A DNA stretch of 64,000 bases, from positions 1 to 64,000 of the forward strand of contig CAWHFO010000065.1 of assembly GCA_963828215.1 (NCBI GenBank), given 5' to 3'. The position numbers were made by a program, and so were the translations under genes. The notes under the pieces are model-generated. The model saw nothing but the letters and a program-made list of their open reading frames with translations. It was not told where the DNA came from and did not search any database. This document shows positions 47,919 to 58,670 of the stretch, one piece after another (the stretch's first letter is position 1; the number at the start of each line of letters is the position of its first letter). This stretch comes from CAVTJL01 sp963828215. GTDB lineage: Bacteria > Pseudomonadota > Alphaproteobacteria > Geminicoccales > Geminicoccaceae.

Positions 47919-49205
47919 ATGGGTGACACCGAGATCGTCGCGATCCGCGGCCGGGAGATCCTCGACAGCCGCGGCAACCCGACCGTGGAAGTCGATGTCG
48001 AGCTCGCCTGCGGCTCCTCCGGCCGGGCCGCAGTGCCGTCGGGTGCCTCGACCGGCACCCGGGAAGCGATCGAGCGGCGCGACGGCGACAAGAGCCGCTA
48101 CGGGGGCAAGGGTGTTCTGCAGGCGGTCGCGGCCGTCAATGGCGAGATCACCGACGCCCTGCTCGGGCGGGATGCCGTGGATCAAGCCGGCATCGACGGG
48201 GCGTTGGTCGAGCTCGACGGCACCGACACCAAAGCCCGGCTCGGCGCCAATGCGATCCTCGGCACCAGCCTCGCGGTCGCCAAGGCGTCGGCCGATGCGA
48301 GTGAGTTGCCCCTCTACCGCTATCTGGGTGGTGTGGGGGCCCGGCTCCTCCCGACGCCGATGATGAACGTCATCAATGGCGGCGCCCACGCCGACAATCC
48401 GATCGACATCCAGGAGTTCATGGTGATGCCGGTCGGGGCGCCGACCTTTGCCGAGGCGCTGCGGATGGGCGCCGAGATCTTCCACGCGCTGAAGAAGGCG
48501 CTCAAGGACGCCGGGCACAACACCAATGTCGGCGACGAGGGCGGCTTCGCCCCCAACCTTGCCGGTGCGGAGGAGGCGCTGAGCTTTCTCGAGAAGGCGG
48601 TGGCCGCCACTGGCTATCGGGTGGGCGAGGACGTCGTCTTCGCCCTCGACCCGGCCGCGAGCGAGTTTTTCGAGGACGGCCGTTACCAGATGAGGGGCGA
48701 GGGCAAGAACCTCGATGCCGAGGGCATGACTCGGTTCTACGAGGGCCTCTGCAGGCGGTTCCCGATCGTCTCGATCGAGGACGGGCTGGCGGAAGGCGAC
48801 TGGGAAGGCTGGAAGCTCCTGACCCGTGAGCTCGGCGCCAAGGTCCAGCTGGTCGGCGACGATCTCTTCGTCACCAATCCGAGGATTCTCCAGGAAGGGA
48901 TCAATCGGGGCGTTGCCAACGCGATCCTGATCAAGGTGAATCAGATCGGCTCGCTCAGCGAGACCCTGGACGCCGTCAATCTCGGCGGCCGCTACGGCTA
49001 CCGCTCGATCATCTCTCATCGCTCCGGCGAGACCGAGGATGCGACCATCGCCGACCTCGCGGTGGCGACGGGCTGTGGCCAGATCAAGACCGGCTCGCTG
49101 TCGCGGTCCGACCGGCTGGCAAAATACAATCAGCTCCTGCGGATCGAGGAGGACCTCGGCTCGGCCGCACGCTTCGCGGGGCGCGCGGCGTTGGCCCGCA
49201 GCTGA
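47919..49205 (+). CDS. eno: enolase
   Basis: Eno converts 2-phosphoglycerate to PEP. The protein has 428 residues. REILDSRGNPTVEVDVEL opens it; GDEGGFAPNL, the metal ligands in SIEDGLAEGDWEGW and GDDLFVTNP, the catalytic Lys in ILIKVNQIGSLSET and SHRSGETEDATIADLAV are present. It follows kdsA by 20 bases and precedes the divIC/ftsB gene by 10. Confidence 0.98.
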   Translation: MGDTEIVAIRGREILDSRGNPTVEVDVELACGSSGRAAVPSGASTGTREAIERRDGDKSRYGGKGVLQAVAAVNGEITDALLGRDAVDQAGIDGALVELDGTDTKARLGANAILGTSLAVAKASADASELPLYRYLGGVGARLLPTPMMNVINGGAHADNPIDIQEFMVMPVGAPTFAEALRMGAEIFHALKKALKDAGHNTNVGDEGGFAPNLAGAEEALSFLEKAVAATGYRVGEDVVFALDPAASEFFEDGRYQMRGEGKNLDAEGMTRFYEGLCRRFPIVSIEDGLAEGDWEGWKLLTRELGAKVQLVGDDLFVTNPRILQEGINRGVANAILIKVNQIGSLSETLDAVNLGGRYGYRSIISHRSGETEDATIADLAVATGCGQIKTGSLSRSDRLAKYNQLLRIEEDLGSAARFAGRAALARS

Positions 49206-49215
49206 GAGCGCCCTC

Positions 49216-49542
49216 ATGCTGCCGCGGAGCGTCAAGCGCTGGCTGCGCGAGAGCTGGGTGCTGCTGGGCGCGGTGCTGATGCTCCTCTACTTCGGCTATC
49301 ATGCCGTGCACGGCAAGCGCGGGCTCTTTGCGTGGCTCGACATCAGCCGCGAGCTGGAGCGGAGCCGCGCCGAGCTGGCTCTGCTGAAGGCCGAGGGCAG
49401 CGATCTGCAGGCACAAGTCGACGCCCTTCAGCCGGATCGGAGCGATCCGGACTTGGTCGAGAGCGAGCTGCGCCGGCTGGGCTATATCGGCCAGGGCGAG
49501 AAGGTGATCCTGGATACCACGAGTCCCGGTGCTCCGCGATGA
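49216..49542 (+). CDS. DivIC/FtsB-family septum formation protein
   Basis: The protein has 108 residues, with a membrane span (about 13-31) and then a coiled coil (about 43-70, LERSRAELALLKAEGSDLQAQ in part). FtsB-type proteins bridge FtsQ and FtsL in the divisome. The segment PDLVESELRRLGYIGQGEKVI is the conserved C-terminal part. The ATG at 49216 gives the right topology. It lies between eno and pdhA, a conserved order in alphaproteobacteria. Confidence 0.9.
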   Translation: MLPRSVKRWLRESWVLLGAVLMLLYFGYHAVHGKRGLFAWLDISRELERSRAELALLKAEGSDLQAQVDALQPDRSDPDLVESELRRLGYIGQGEKVILDTTSPGAPR

Positions 49543-49725
49543 GCGCCGGCGGCGGTCCGCCGTTCGGGATGGCGCCTACCGGCGGGCGTGGCGTTCGTGT
49601 AGACAGGGTCCCGCGGCATCCGATAGGTGGTGTCGGCGCAGGTCTCGGGAGAACGCGATCCGTCCGGCGGCTGGGGTCCTGATCGGGCTCGGGCCGGCGA
49701 GATTGACCGGGAGGAACATCGATCC

Positions 49726-50761
49726 ATGAGCACCGCTACCCGTCAGCGCCCGACCCGCGGGTCGGGCAAGTCGGCCCCGAAGGACGGGTCGGCTGCACCC
49801 TCGCCCGATGAGCTGCTCGGCTTCTATCGCGAGATGCTGGTCATCCGCCGCTTCGAGGAGAAGGCGGGACAGCTCTACGGGATGGGGCTGATCGGGGGCT
49901 TCTGCCACCTCTATATCGGCCAGGAGGCGGTCGCCGTCGGCGTGCAGAACAATCTGACCGAGGACAACTCGGTCATCACCGGCTACCGCGATCACGGGCA
50001 CATGCTGGTCAAGGGCATGGATCCGCGGCGCGTCATGGCCGAGCTCACCGGCCGCGCCGACGGCTATTCCAAGGGCAAGGGCGGCTCGATGCACATGTTC
50101 GCCAAGGACCACAGGTTCTATGGCGGGCACGGCATCGTCGGCAGCGCAGGTGCCGCTCGGGACCGGGCTCGCTTTCGCCCACAAGTACCGGGAGGACGGC
50201 GGCATCTGCGTCTGCTATCTGGGCGACGGTGCCGTGAACCAGGGGCAGGTGCACGAGAGCTTCAACATGGCGGCGCTCTGGAAGCTGCCGGTGCTCTATG
50301 TCATCGAGAACAATCGCTATGGGATGGGCACATCGCAGCAGCGCGCCACCGCGACCAAGAACCTCTTCGAGCGCGGGCATGCCTTCGGCATTCCCGGCGA
50401 GCAGGTCGACGGCATGGACGTCCTGGCGGTCACGGAGGAGGCCGGCAAGGCGGTCGGGCACATGCGGAGCGGGGAGGGACCGTACATCCTCGAGGCCATG
50501 ACCTATCGCTATCGTGGCCACTCCATGTCGGACCCGGGCAAGTACCGCTCCAAGGAGGAGGTCCAGGAGATGCGCGAGCGGCACGACCCGATCGAGCAGC
50601 TCAAGAAGGTCATCCTCGAGGGCAAGGCAGCCTCGGAGGATGCCCTCAAGGAGATCGACAAGGAGGTCCGGGCGATCGTGAACGAGGCCGCGCGGTTCGC
50701 GCAGGAGAGCCCCGAGCCCGATCCCGCCGAGCTTTGGACCGACGTCCTGGTCGAGGCCTGA
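49726..50761 (+). CDS. pdhA: pyruvate dehydrogenase E1 alpha subunit, broken by one +1 insertion
   Basis: With PdhB this is the thiamine-diphosphate enzyme that decarboxylates pyruvate. It is about 344 residues long. FYREMLVIRRFEEKAGQLYG, GFCHLYIGQEAVAVG and ADGYSKGKGGSMHMF are in the first part; the ThDP motif YLGDGAVNQGQVHESFN and VIENNRYGMGT are in the second. The frame changes near 50143 in GGHGIVG; removing one A joins it to QVPLGTGLAFAHKY. The ATG at 49726 follows GGGAGGAA. It is first of pdhABC. Confidence 0.94.
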
Positions 50762-50835
50762 GCGAACAGCTACGCGGGACCGCCGGAGCCCCCGAGGGGG
50801 CCGAGGGCCCGCGCGAGACGATCGAGGAAAACGCC

Positions 50836-52224
<1,389 letters not shown>

Positions 52225-52248
52225 CCCGGATCGGGGAGGAGACCAGGA

Positions 52249-53562
52249 ATGCCCATCAAGATCCTGATGCCGGCGCTGTCGCCGACCATGACCGAGGGCA
52301 ACCTCGCCAAGTGGATCAAGAAGGAGGGCGAGGGCGTCAAGGCCGGTGACGTCATCGCCGAGATCGAGACCGACAAGGCGACGATGGAGGTCGAGGCGGT
52401 CGAGGAGGGCGTGCTCGGCCGAATACTGGTCAAGGAGGGAAGCGAAGGCGTCAAGGTCAACGAGCCGATAGCCCTCCTTCTCGAGGAAGGCGAGGACGCC
52501 TCAGCACTCGACAAGGCGAGCGGCGGAAACGGTGCCGCCAAGCCGTCACCCCCGCCGCAGGAGGCTCAGGGCGCGCGCACCGGCGAGACGGCGACTCCGG
52601 CGGCCGAGCGGCCGACGGCCGCTCCCGCGGCTGCCGGCGCCGATGGCGGCGAGCGGGTTTTCGCCAGCCCTCTCGCCCGCCGCATGGCCAAGCAGGGCGG
52701 GATCGACCTTTCCCAGCTGATGGGAAAAGGCTCCGGTCCGCACGGGCGCATCGTCAAGACCGACATCGAGGCAGCGCTCGGTGCCCCGAAGGCGAAGCCG
52801 GCCGAGGCGGCGGCGGCAGCGGGGCCGACTGCAGCACCTGCCCCGGCTCTGGCTCAGCCGACGGCACCGCCGACGGTGCCCTTCGAGGAGGTGCCGCTCT
52901 CCAACATGCGCAAGGTCATCGCCCGGCGGCTCGTCGAGGCGAAGCAGACCATCCCGCATTTCTATCTGGCGATCGACTGCGAGCTCGACCGGCTTCTCGC
53001 AATGCGCAGCGAGCTCAACGGCCGCCCGGGTGCCGACTACAAGCTGTCCGTCAACGACTTCGTCATCAAGGCCACGGCGCTGGCTCTCCGGAAAGTGCCG
53101 GGCTGCAACTCGTCCTGGGGCGGGGACAAGATCTATCTTTACAAGGACATCGACGTGTCGGTGGCGGTGGCGATCGAGGGCGGGCTGATCACGCCGATCG
53201 TGCGCCGCGCCGACCAGAAGGGCCTCTCCACCATCTCGGCCGAGATGAAGGAGCTGGCCGGGCGGGCCAAGGCCGGCAAGCTCAAGCCCGAGGAGTTCCA
53301 GGGCGGCGGCTTCTCGATCTCCAACCTCGGTATGTTCGGCATCAAGGACTTCCTGGCCGTCATCAACCCGCCCCAGTCCTGCATCCTGGCGGTCGGTGCC
53401 GGCGAGCAGCGACCCGTCGTCCGTGACGGTGCCGTGGCCGTCCGGACCATGATGACCTGCTCCCTCTCGATCGACCACCGAGCGGTCGACGGGGCCCTGG
53501 GGGCCCAGTTCCTCCAGGAGTTCAAGAAGCTGGTCGAGGATCCGCTGGCACTGCTGCTCTAG
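52249..53562 (+). CDS. pdhC: pyruvate dehydrogenase E2, dihydrolipoamide acetyltransferase
   Basis: E2 is the core of the complex; it passes acetyl groups from the lipoyl arm to CoA. The protein has 437 residues: one lipoyl domain (1-78, IETDKATMEVEAV), an Ala/Pro linker, a peripheral subunit-binding domain (about 140-175, FASPLARRMAKQGGIDL), a second linker, and the catalytic domain with the active-site His in SIDHRAVDGALGA. The start ATG follows GGGGAGGAG. Last of pdhABC; lpd comes after a broken toxin-antitoxin region. Confidence 0.97.
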   Translation: MPIKILMPALSPTMTEGNLAKWIKKEGEGVKAGDVIAEIETDKATMEVEAVEEGVLGRILVKEGSEGVKVNEPIALLLEEGEDASALDKASGGNGAAKPSPPPQEAQGARTGETATPAAERPTAAPAAAGADGGERVFASPLARRMAKQGGIDLSQLMGKGSGPHGRIVKTDIEAALGAPKAKPAEAAAAAGPTAAPAPALAQPTAPPTVPFEEVPLSNMRKVIARRLVEAKQTIPHFYLAIDCELDRLLAMRSELNGRPGADYKLSVNDFVIKATALALRKVPGCNSSWGGDKIYLYKDIDVSVAVAIEGGLITPIVRRADQKGLSTISAEMKELAGRAKAGKLKPEEFQGGGFSISNLGMFGIKDFLAVINPPQSCILAVGAGEQRPVVRDGAVAVRTMMTCSLSIDHRAVDGALGAQFLQEFKKLVEDPLALLL

Positions 53563-53639
53563 CTGCTGGCTCCGAGGAGCAGAGCCTCGATCCGGCGATC
53601 GGCGAAGGGGTCAAGTTGTCGTGGGCGGCCCGAAGAGCT

Positions 53640-53660
53640 AATGTTGCAACGTTCTACATT
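53640..53660 (+). promoter_or_regulatory. inverted repeat, likely old antitoxin operator
   Basis: AATGT and ACATT flank an 11-base core that includes the palindrome GTTGCAAC overlapping the left arm. It lies 13 bases before the antitoxin remnant, the usual place of the operator bound by a Phd/YefM antitoxin. Status today is unknown. Confidence 0.4.
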
Positions 53661-53672
53661 GGGGCTGCTGCC

Positions 53673-53742
53673 GTGATCGTCTGCACGGTGCGCGAGGCCC
53701 ACCAGAATTTCTCGAGGCTCATCAGCGACGTCGAGAAGGTGG
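53673..53742 (+). pseudogene. Phd/YefM-type antitoxin, N-terminal remnant
   Basis: About 20 residues, ending VREAHQNFSRLISDVEK, match the conserved start of Phd/YefM antitoxins, which bind operator DNA and a partner toxin. The rest of the antitoxin is missing and the frame runs on into unrelated sequence. The start is a GTG at 53673. It sits just ahead of a PIN-toxin remnant, so a deletion has fused the two ends of one module. Confidence 0.7.
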
Positions 53743-54018
53743 AGATCGTCGTCGGTCGAGATCTACGGTTCCGTGCTCCCGGTGATTCCGACCGAGATCG
53801 ACACGCTAATCGCCGCCTCGGTATTGTCCCAGCGCTACCGTCTGCAATTCTGGGACGCAGTGATTTGGGAAGCCTCGCGGAAAGGTGGTGCCACTGTCCT
53901 GCTCACGGAGGACATGCGGGACGGCTTCGCCGTAGAGGGTATGCGAGCCCTCGACCCGTTCAGCCGGCCCGACTGGCCGACTCTCGCCGCCGATCTCGGC
54001 CTTGGGCCGCATCAATAG
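53743..54018 (+). pseudogene. PIN-domain (VapC-type) toxin, C-terminal remnant
   Basis: About 80 residues match the end of a VapC-type RNase toxin: RYRLQFWDAVIWEASRKGG with the conserved FWDA Asp, then VLLTEDMRDGFAVEGM with the last acidic metal ligands. The N-terminal half with the first catalytic Asp is missing, so it should be inactive. It lies between pdhC and lpd, inside a conserved operon, and its stop is 12 bases before the lpd start. Confidence 0.7.
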
Positions 54019-54030
54019 ACGGAGACAATC

Positions 54031-55428
54031 ATGCCACAATCCTTCGATCTCGTGGTCGTCGGCGGCGGGCCGGGCGGCTATGTGGCGGCCATTCGCGCGG
54101 CCCAGCTGGGGATGAAGACGGCGCTGGTCGAGCGCGAGCATCTGGGCGGGATCTGCCTCAACTGGGGCTGCATACCGACCAAGGCGCTCCTGCGCTCCGC
54201 CGAGATCTTCGACCTCATGCATCATCTCAAGCCGTTCGGCTTCGAGGCTGACAATCCCCGCTTCGACCTGGGCGCCGTCGTCAAGCGCTCGCGCCAGGTG
54301 GCCGGCCAGCTCTCGCGCGGTGTCGGCCATCTCTTGAAGAAGAACAAGGTGACGGTTCTCGACGGCGAGGCCGGCCTCGCGGGAAAGCAGACGCTCAAGG
54401 TGAAGCTGAAGGCGGGCGGGGAAGATACGGTCAAGACGCCTTATATCGTTCTCGCCACCGGCGCCCGGGCACGGCAGCTCCCCGGTCTCGAGACGGACGG
54501 CAAGCTCATTTGGACGTACAAGGAAGCCATGGTCCCGGAGATCATGCCGAAGACGCTCCTCGTGGTCGGCTCTGGTGCCATCGGCATAGAGTTCGCGAGC
54601 TTTTATCGGGCCATGGGTGCCGAGGTCACGGTCGTCGAGATGCTGGATCGCATCCTGCCCGTGGAGGACGAGGAGATCTCGGCCTTCGCCCGGAAGCAGC
54701 TCGAGAAGCGCGGCATCAAGATCCACACCGGCGCCACGGTGAAGGGGGCCAAGAAGGCCGCCTCCAGCGTCACCGCGACGATCGATGCCGGCGGAAAGAT
54801 GGAAGAGCTCACCGTCGATCGTGTCATCTCGGCGATCGGCATCGTGGGCAATGTCGAGGGCATCGGTCTCGAGGGCACGGGCGTGAAGGTCGAGCGGGCC
54901 CACGTGGTGATCGACGAATACTGCCGGACTGGCGAGCCCGGCGTCTACGCCATCGGCGATCTCGTCGGACCGCCATGGCTGGCGCACAAGGCGAGCCATG
55001 AAGGCGTTCTTTGCGTCGAGAAGATAGCCGGCCTCAACCGCGTGCACCCGCTCGACGTCACGAAGGTGCCGGGCTGCACCTATTGCACGCCACAGGTCGC
55101 GAGCGTGGGCCTGACCGAGGCTGCCGCAAAGGCCAAGGGCCACGAGGTCAAGGTCGGCCATTTCCCCTATATCGGCAACGGCAAGGCCATCGCGCTGGGC
55201 GAGCCCGAGGGCATGGTCAAGACGGTGTTCGATGCCAAGACGGGCGAGCTCCTGGGCGCCCACATGGTGGGTGCCGAGGTCACCGAGCTCATCCAGGGCT
55301 ACATGATCGCGCGGTCCATGGAGGCGACAGAGGAGGACCTCATGGAAGCGATCTTCCCGCACCCGACGCTCTCGGAGACGATGCACGAGGCCGTGCTTGA
55401 CGCCTACGGCCGGGCTATCCACTTCTGA
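54031..55428 (+). CDS. lpd: dihydrolipoyl dehydrogenase (E3)
   Basis: E3 re-oxidises the lipoyl arm using FAD and NAD. The protein has 465 residues. The FAD motif VVVGGGPGGYVAA is near residue 10, the redox-active disulfide is Cys42-Cys47 in GGICLNWGCIPTK, the NAD motif is VVGSGAIGIEFASF, and the active-site His-Glu region IFPHPTLSETMHEAV is at the end. It is separated from pdhC by the toxin-antitoxin remnant and followed 6 bases later by lipA. Confidence 0.97.
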   Translation: MPQSFDLVVVGGGPGGYVAAIRAAQLGMKTALVEREHLGGICLNWGCIPTKALLRSAEIFDLMHHLKPFGFEADNPRFDLGAVVKRSRQVAGQLSRGVGHLLKKNKVTVLDGEAGLAGKQTLKVKLKAGGEDTVKTPYIVLATGARARQLPGLETDGKLIWTYKEAMVPEIMPKTLLVVGSGAIGIEFASFYRAMGAEVTVVEMLDRILPVEDEEISAFARKQLEKRGIKIHTGATVKGAKKAASSVTATIDAGGKMEELTVDRVISAIGIVGNVEGIGLEGTGVKVERAHVVIDEYCRTGEPGVYAIGDLVGPPWLAHKASHEGVLCVEKIAGLNRVHPLDVTKVPGCTYCTPQVASVGLTEAAAKAKGHEVKVGHFPYIGNGKAIALGEPEGMVKTVFDAKTGELLGAHMVGAEVTELIQGYMIARSMEATEEDLMEAIFPHPTLSETMHEAVLDAYGRAIHF

Positions 55429-55434
55429 GGGATC

Positions 55435-56364
55435 ATGGCGACGCTCAGCATCACGCCGTCCCAGCATCAGCGCAAGCCGCCCTGGATCCGCGTCAGGGCG
55501 CCAACCTCCGAGGCCTATCACGCGACCCGGCGCGTGGTCCGCGAGAAGCGCCTCCACACCGTGTGCGAGGAGGCCGCCTGCCCGAATATCGGCGAGTGCT
55601 GGCAGCAGAAGCACGCGACGGTGATGATCCTGGGCGACACCTGCACCCGTGCCTGCGCCTTCTGCAACATCAAGACAGGGATGCCCCAGGCGGTCGACCC
55701 GCAGGAGCCGGCGCGGCTAGCCGAGACCGTGTCGGAGCTCGGCCTCGCCCATGTCGTCATCACCTCGGTGGACCGTGACGACCTGCCGGACGGCGGCGCG
55801 TTCCAGTTCGTGCGCTGCATCCGGGCGATCCGCGAGGCGGCGCCGTCGGCCACCGTCGAGATCCTCACCCCCGACTTCCTCCGGAAGCCCGGGGCCGTGG
55901 AGCGGATCGTCGAGGCGCGGCCCGACGTCTACAACCACAATCTCGAGACAGTGCCGCGGCTCTACCGCACGGTGCGTCCGGGCGCCCGGTACTTCCACAG
56001 CCTCCGGCTGCTGCAGAGGGTGAAAGAAAAGGATCCGTCCGTCTTCACCAAGTCCGGCATCATGGTCGGGCTCGGCGAGGAAAAGCGGGAAGTCTTGCAG
56101 GTCATGGACGATCTGCGCTCTGCCGAGGTCGATTTCCTGACGATCGGGCAGTATCTGCAGCCCACGCCGCGCCACCACGCGGTCGAGCGCTTTGTCCACC
56201 CCGACGAGTTCGAGGTCTACGCGCGCATGGCACGGGCCAAGGGCTTCCTCGTGGTCGCGGCGTCGCCGCTGACCCGCTCGTCCTATCATGCGGGCGCCGA
56301 CTTCGAGCGCCTCCGCGAGGCGCGGACCTCCGATCTCGCCCAGAAGGGGCTGGCCGCCGGCTGA
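55435..56364 (+). CDS. lipA: lipoyl synthase
   Basis: LipA is a radical-SAM enzyme that inserts two sulfurs into octanoyl groups to make lipoate, the cofactor of PdhB, PdhC and other enzymes. The protein has 309 residues. The auxiliary cluster Cys are C44, C49 and C55 (CEEAACPNIGEC) and the radical-SAM Cys are C70, C74 and C77 (CTRACAFC). Its place right after lpd links cofactor and complex. Confidence 0.98.
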   Translation: MATLSITPSQHQRKPPWIRVRAPTSEAYHATRRVVREKRLHTVCEEAACPNIGECWQQKHATVMILGDTCTRACAFCNIKTGMPQAVDPQEPARLAETVSELGLAHVVITSVDRDDLPDGGAFQFVRCIRAIREAAPSATVEILTPDFLRKPGAVERIVEARPDVYNHNLETVPRLYRTVRPGARYFHSLRLLQRVKEKDPSVFTKSGIMVGLGEEKREVLQVMDDLRSAEVDFLTIGQYLQPTPRHHAVERFVHPDEFEVYARMARAKGFLVVAASPLTRSSYHAGADFERLREARTSDLAQKGLAAG

Positions 56365-56386
56365 CCCCGGCCCCGGTCGTCGATGG

Positions 56387-56863
56387 ATGCCAACGCACGC
56401 CGAGAAGCGCCGTCTGCCCTACCGGCCCGACCAGCTCTACGATCTGGTCGCAGGGGTCGAGCGCTATCCCGAGTTTCTTCCCTGGTGCAAGGCATCGCGA
56501 ATCACGGGGCGGGACGGGAACATCTTCTACGCCGACCTGGTCGTGGCCTTCAAAGTCTTCCGGGAGCGCTTCAGCTCGAAGGTGGTCCTCGACCCGAAGC
56601 AGGCCGTCCATGTCGAGTACATCAACGGCCCGTTCCGCTATCTCAATAACCACTGGCGCTTCGAGCCTGCTGACGATGGCGCCTGTGTCGTCGATTTCTA
56701 CGTCGACTTCGAGTTCCGCTCGCGCATCCTCCAGAACCTCATCGGCCTCCTCTTCAACGAGGCGGTGAGCCGAATGGTCGGCGCCTTCGAGGTACGGGCG
56801 CGCCAGCTCTATGGCGACGGCAGCGTGCCGGATGGCAGCCGCCCCCATCCCGTCCCGAGCTGA
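56387..56863 (+). CDS. RatA / COQ10-type SRPBCC protein
   Basis: The protein has 158 residues with a START-like lipid-binding fold. The opening PYRPDQLYDLVAGVERYPEFLPW and later FVVDFYVDFEFRSRILQ-like strands fit the RatA/COQ10 family. In alphaproteobacteria these are thought to be ubiquinone-binding proteins; the toxin name RatA comes from an E. coli homologue. The start ATG at 56387 is my choice; an ATG at 56384 is out of frame. It follows lipA, a common alphaproteobacterial pair. Confidence 0.85.
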   Translation: MPTHAEKRRLPYRPDQLYDLVAGVERYPEFLPWCKASRITGRDGNIFYADLVVAFKVFRERFSSKVVLDPKQAVHVEYINGPFRYLNNHWRFEPADDGACVVDFYVDFEFRSRILQNLIGLLFNEAVSRMVGAFEVRARQLYGDGSVPDGSRPHPVPS

Positions 56864-56892
56864 TCGCCCCTCCGGAAGCGCGACCTCTGCCG

Positions 56893-57405
56893 TCAGGCCG
56901 AGGGCGGGCTCGCCTCGAGCGCCCGGCAGGCGAGGCGCAAGGCCGCCTCGACGCTGGCGAGACGCACCGATGATCGGTCGCCGGAAAAGAGACGACGCTC
57001 GTGGAAGGTGGCGCCTCCGCGCCGTGCCGCGGCCAGATGGACAAGGCCCACCGGCTTCTCGAGCGTGCCGCCACCCGGACCCGCGACGCCGGTGACGGCG
57101 ACGGCGAGGCCGATGCGAGGGTCGCGCAGGGCACCCTCGGCCATCTCCCGGGCCGTGCGTTCGCTTACGGCCCCCGCGCTGGCCAGGGTCGCAGGCCGCA
57201 CGCCGAGCAGGGCCTCCTTGGCGGCGTTGTCGTAGACGACATAGCCTCGATCGACGACGTCCGAGGCGCCGGCGAACTCGGTGAGGCAGCCGGCGATCAG
57301 GCCGCCCGTGCAGGATTCGGCTGTGGCGAGGCGGAGGCCCCGGACGCGGCAGGCGCTCAGCAGGTTCCGGGCGGCATCGAGGCATTCTGGGGGAAACATC
57401 GGCAT
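56893..57405 (-). CDS. CinA C-terminal domain protein (nicotinamide-nucleotide amidase family)
   Basis: The protein has 170 residues. LRLATAESCTGGLIAGCLTE and VGLAVAVTGVAGPGGGT are the CinA domain motifs; the family deamidates NMN to nicotinate mononucleotide. There is no N-terminal MoCF-like domain. Its ATG overlaps the ispDF stop by one base (TAATG), so it is coupled to it. Confidence 0.9.
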   Translation of the reverse strand: MPMFPPECLDAARNLLSACRVRGLRLATAESCTGGLIAGCLTEFAGASDVVDRGYVVYDNAAKEALLGVRPATLASAGAVSERTAREMAEGALRDPRIGLAVAVTGVAGPGGGTLEKPVGLVHLAAARRGGATFHERRLFSGDRSSVRLASVEAALRLACRALEASPPSA

Positions 57406-58563
57406 TATCCAGGAAGGCTGATGGTGGCAACGGCCTGGGCGGCGATGCCCTCGCCGCGGCCGGTGAAGCCCAGGCCCTCGGTGGTCGTGGCCTTGAGGCT
57501 TACGCGATCGGTGCCGATCCCGAGCAACGAGGCGATGCGTGCCCGCATGGCCTCGCGATGGGGTCCGAGCTTGGGCCGCTCGCAGATCAGCGTCGTGTCC
57601 ACATGCTCGATGGCGCCGCCGACATCGCGCACGAGGCCGGCCGCATGCTGCAGGAAGACGCTCGATGCGGCGTCGCTCCAGCGAGGATCGCCGGGCGGGA
57701 AATGAACACCGATGTCGCCGGCGCCGATCGCACCGAGCAGAGCATCCGTGAGCGCGTGCAGCATCACGTCGGCATCGGAGTGACCGGCCAGGCCGAGGTC
57801 GAAGGGGATCTCGAGGCCGCCCAGGACGAGGCGGCGACCTGCCGCGAAAGCGTGGACGTCGAAGCCCATGCCGACCCGACAGCTCCGGCGCGTCTCGAGA
57901 TGGTGCCGCGCCATGTCGAGATCCTCGGGTCGCGTGATCTTCAGGTTGGCCTCCTCGCCGTCGACGGCCATGACCGCGAGGCCGGCTGCGCGGGCGATCG
58001 CCGCATCGTCGGTGAAAGGCCGTCCGCGAAGCCGACGATGCGCCTCGAGGATGGCGGGGAAGGCAAAGCCTTGCGGGGTCTGCGCGCGCACCAGCCCGGC
58101 GCGGTCGACCTCCTCGGCCAAGCGCCCGTCGACGAGGCGGCGCAGCGAGTTCGACGACGGGCACGCCCGGCAGGACGGCGGGAGAGCGGTCGAGGGCAGC
58201 GATCACCCGGTCGATCAGTGCCCGGCTGGTCAGGGGCCGGGCTGCGTCGTGGATCAGCACCGCGACCGGTGCCGGGTCGCCTTCGGCCAGGCTCTCCAGG
58301 CCGAGGCGGACCAACTCCTGCCGCGTCCCGCCGCCCACGATGGGCGGGGCGAGGTCGAGCCCGGCCACTGCCTGTCCAAAGTGGTCCCGGTGCGCCGGGT
58401 CGATCACCACCCGGACAGCGTCGATGGCGGGATGGTCGATGAACGCGTCGATTGCACGGCGCAGCACCGGCCGGCCGAGAAGCGGGCGGTATTGCTTCGG
58501 CAGCTCCCCGGGCAGCCGCTCGCCACGACCGGCCGCGACGATAAGCGCCACGCAGCGGGTCAC
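57405..58563 (-). CDS. ispDF: bifunctional IspD-IspF enzyme, broken by one +1 insertion
   Basis: This fusion carries out two steps of the MEP isoprenoid path: IspD makes CDP-methylerythritol, and IspF makes the cyclic diphosphate. IspD opens ALIVAAGRGERLPGELPKQY and has VLIHDAARPL; the second half has RVGMGFDVHAFAAGR, the metal-binding DAD of HSDADVMLHALTDALLGA, and LKATTTEGLGFTGRGEGIA of IspF. The frame changes near 58147; removing one base joins it. The gene is divergent from ntrB. In many alphaproteobacteria a dusB-type gene lies between; here it does not. Confidence 0.93.
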
Positions 58564-58670
58564 CGCGGAGCCGTCCGACGGCCTTGCCGCTCTTGTTCGG
58601 GGGCGACGCGCCCTCTATGATTTGCTTGAATGTTGGGCACCCTTGGCGGGCTGCACAGGAAATAGGCACG

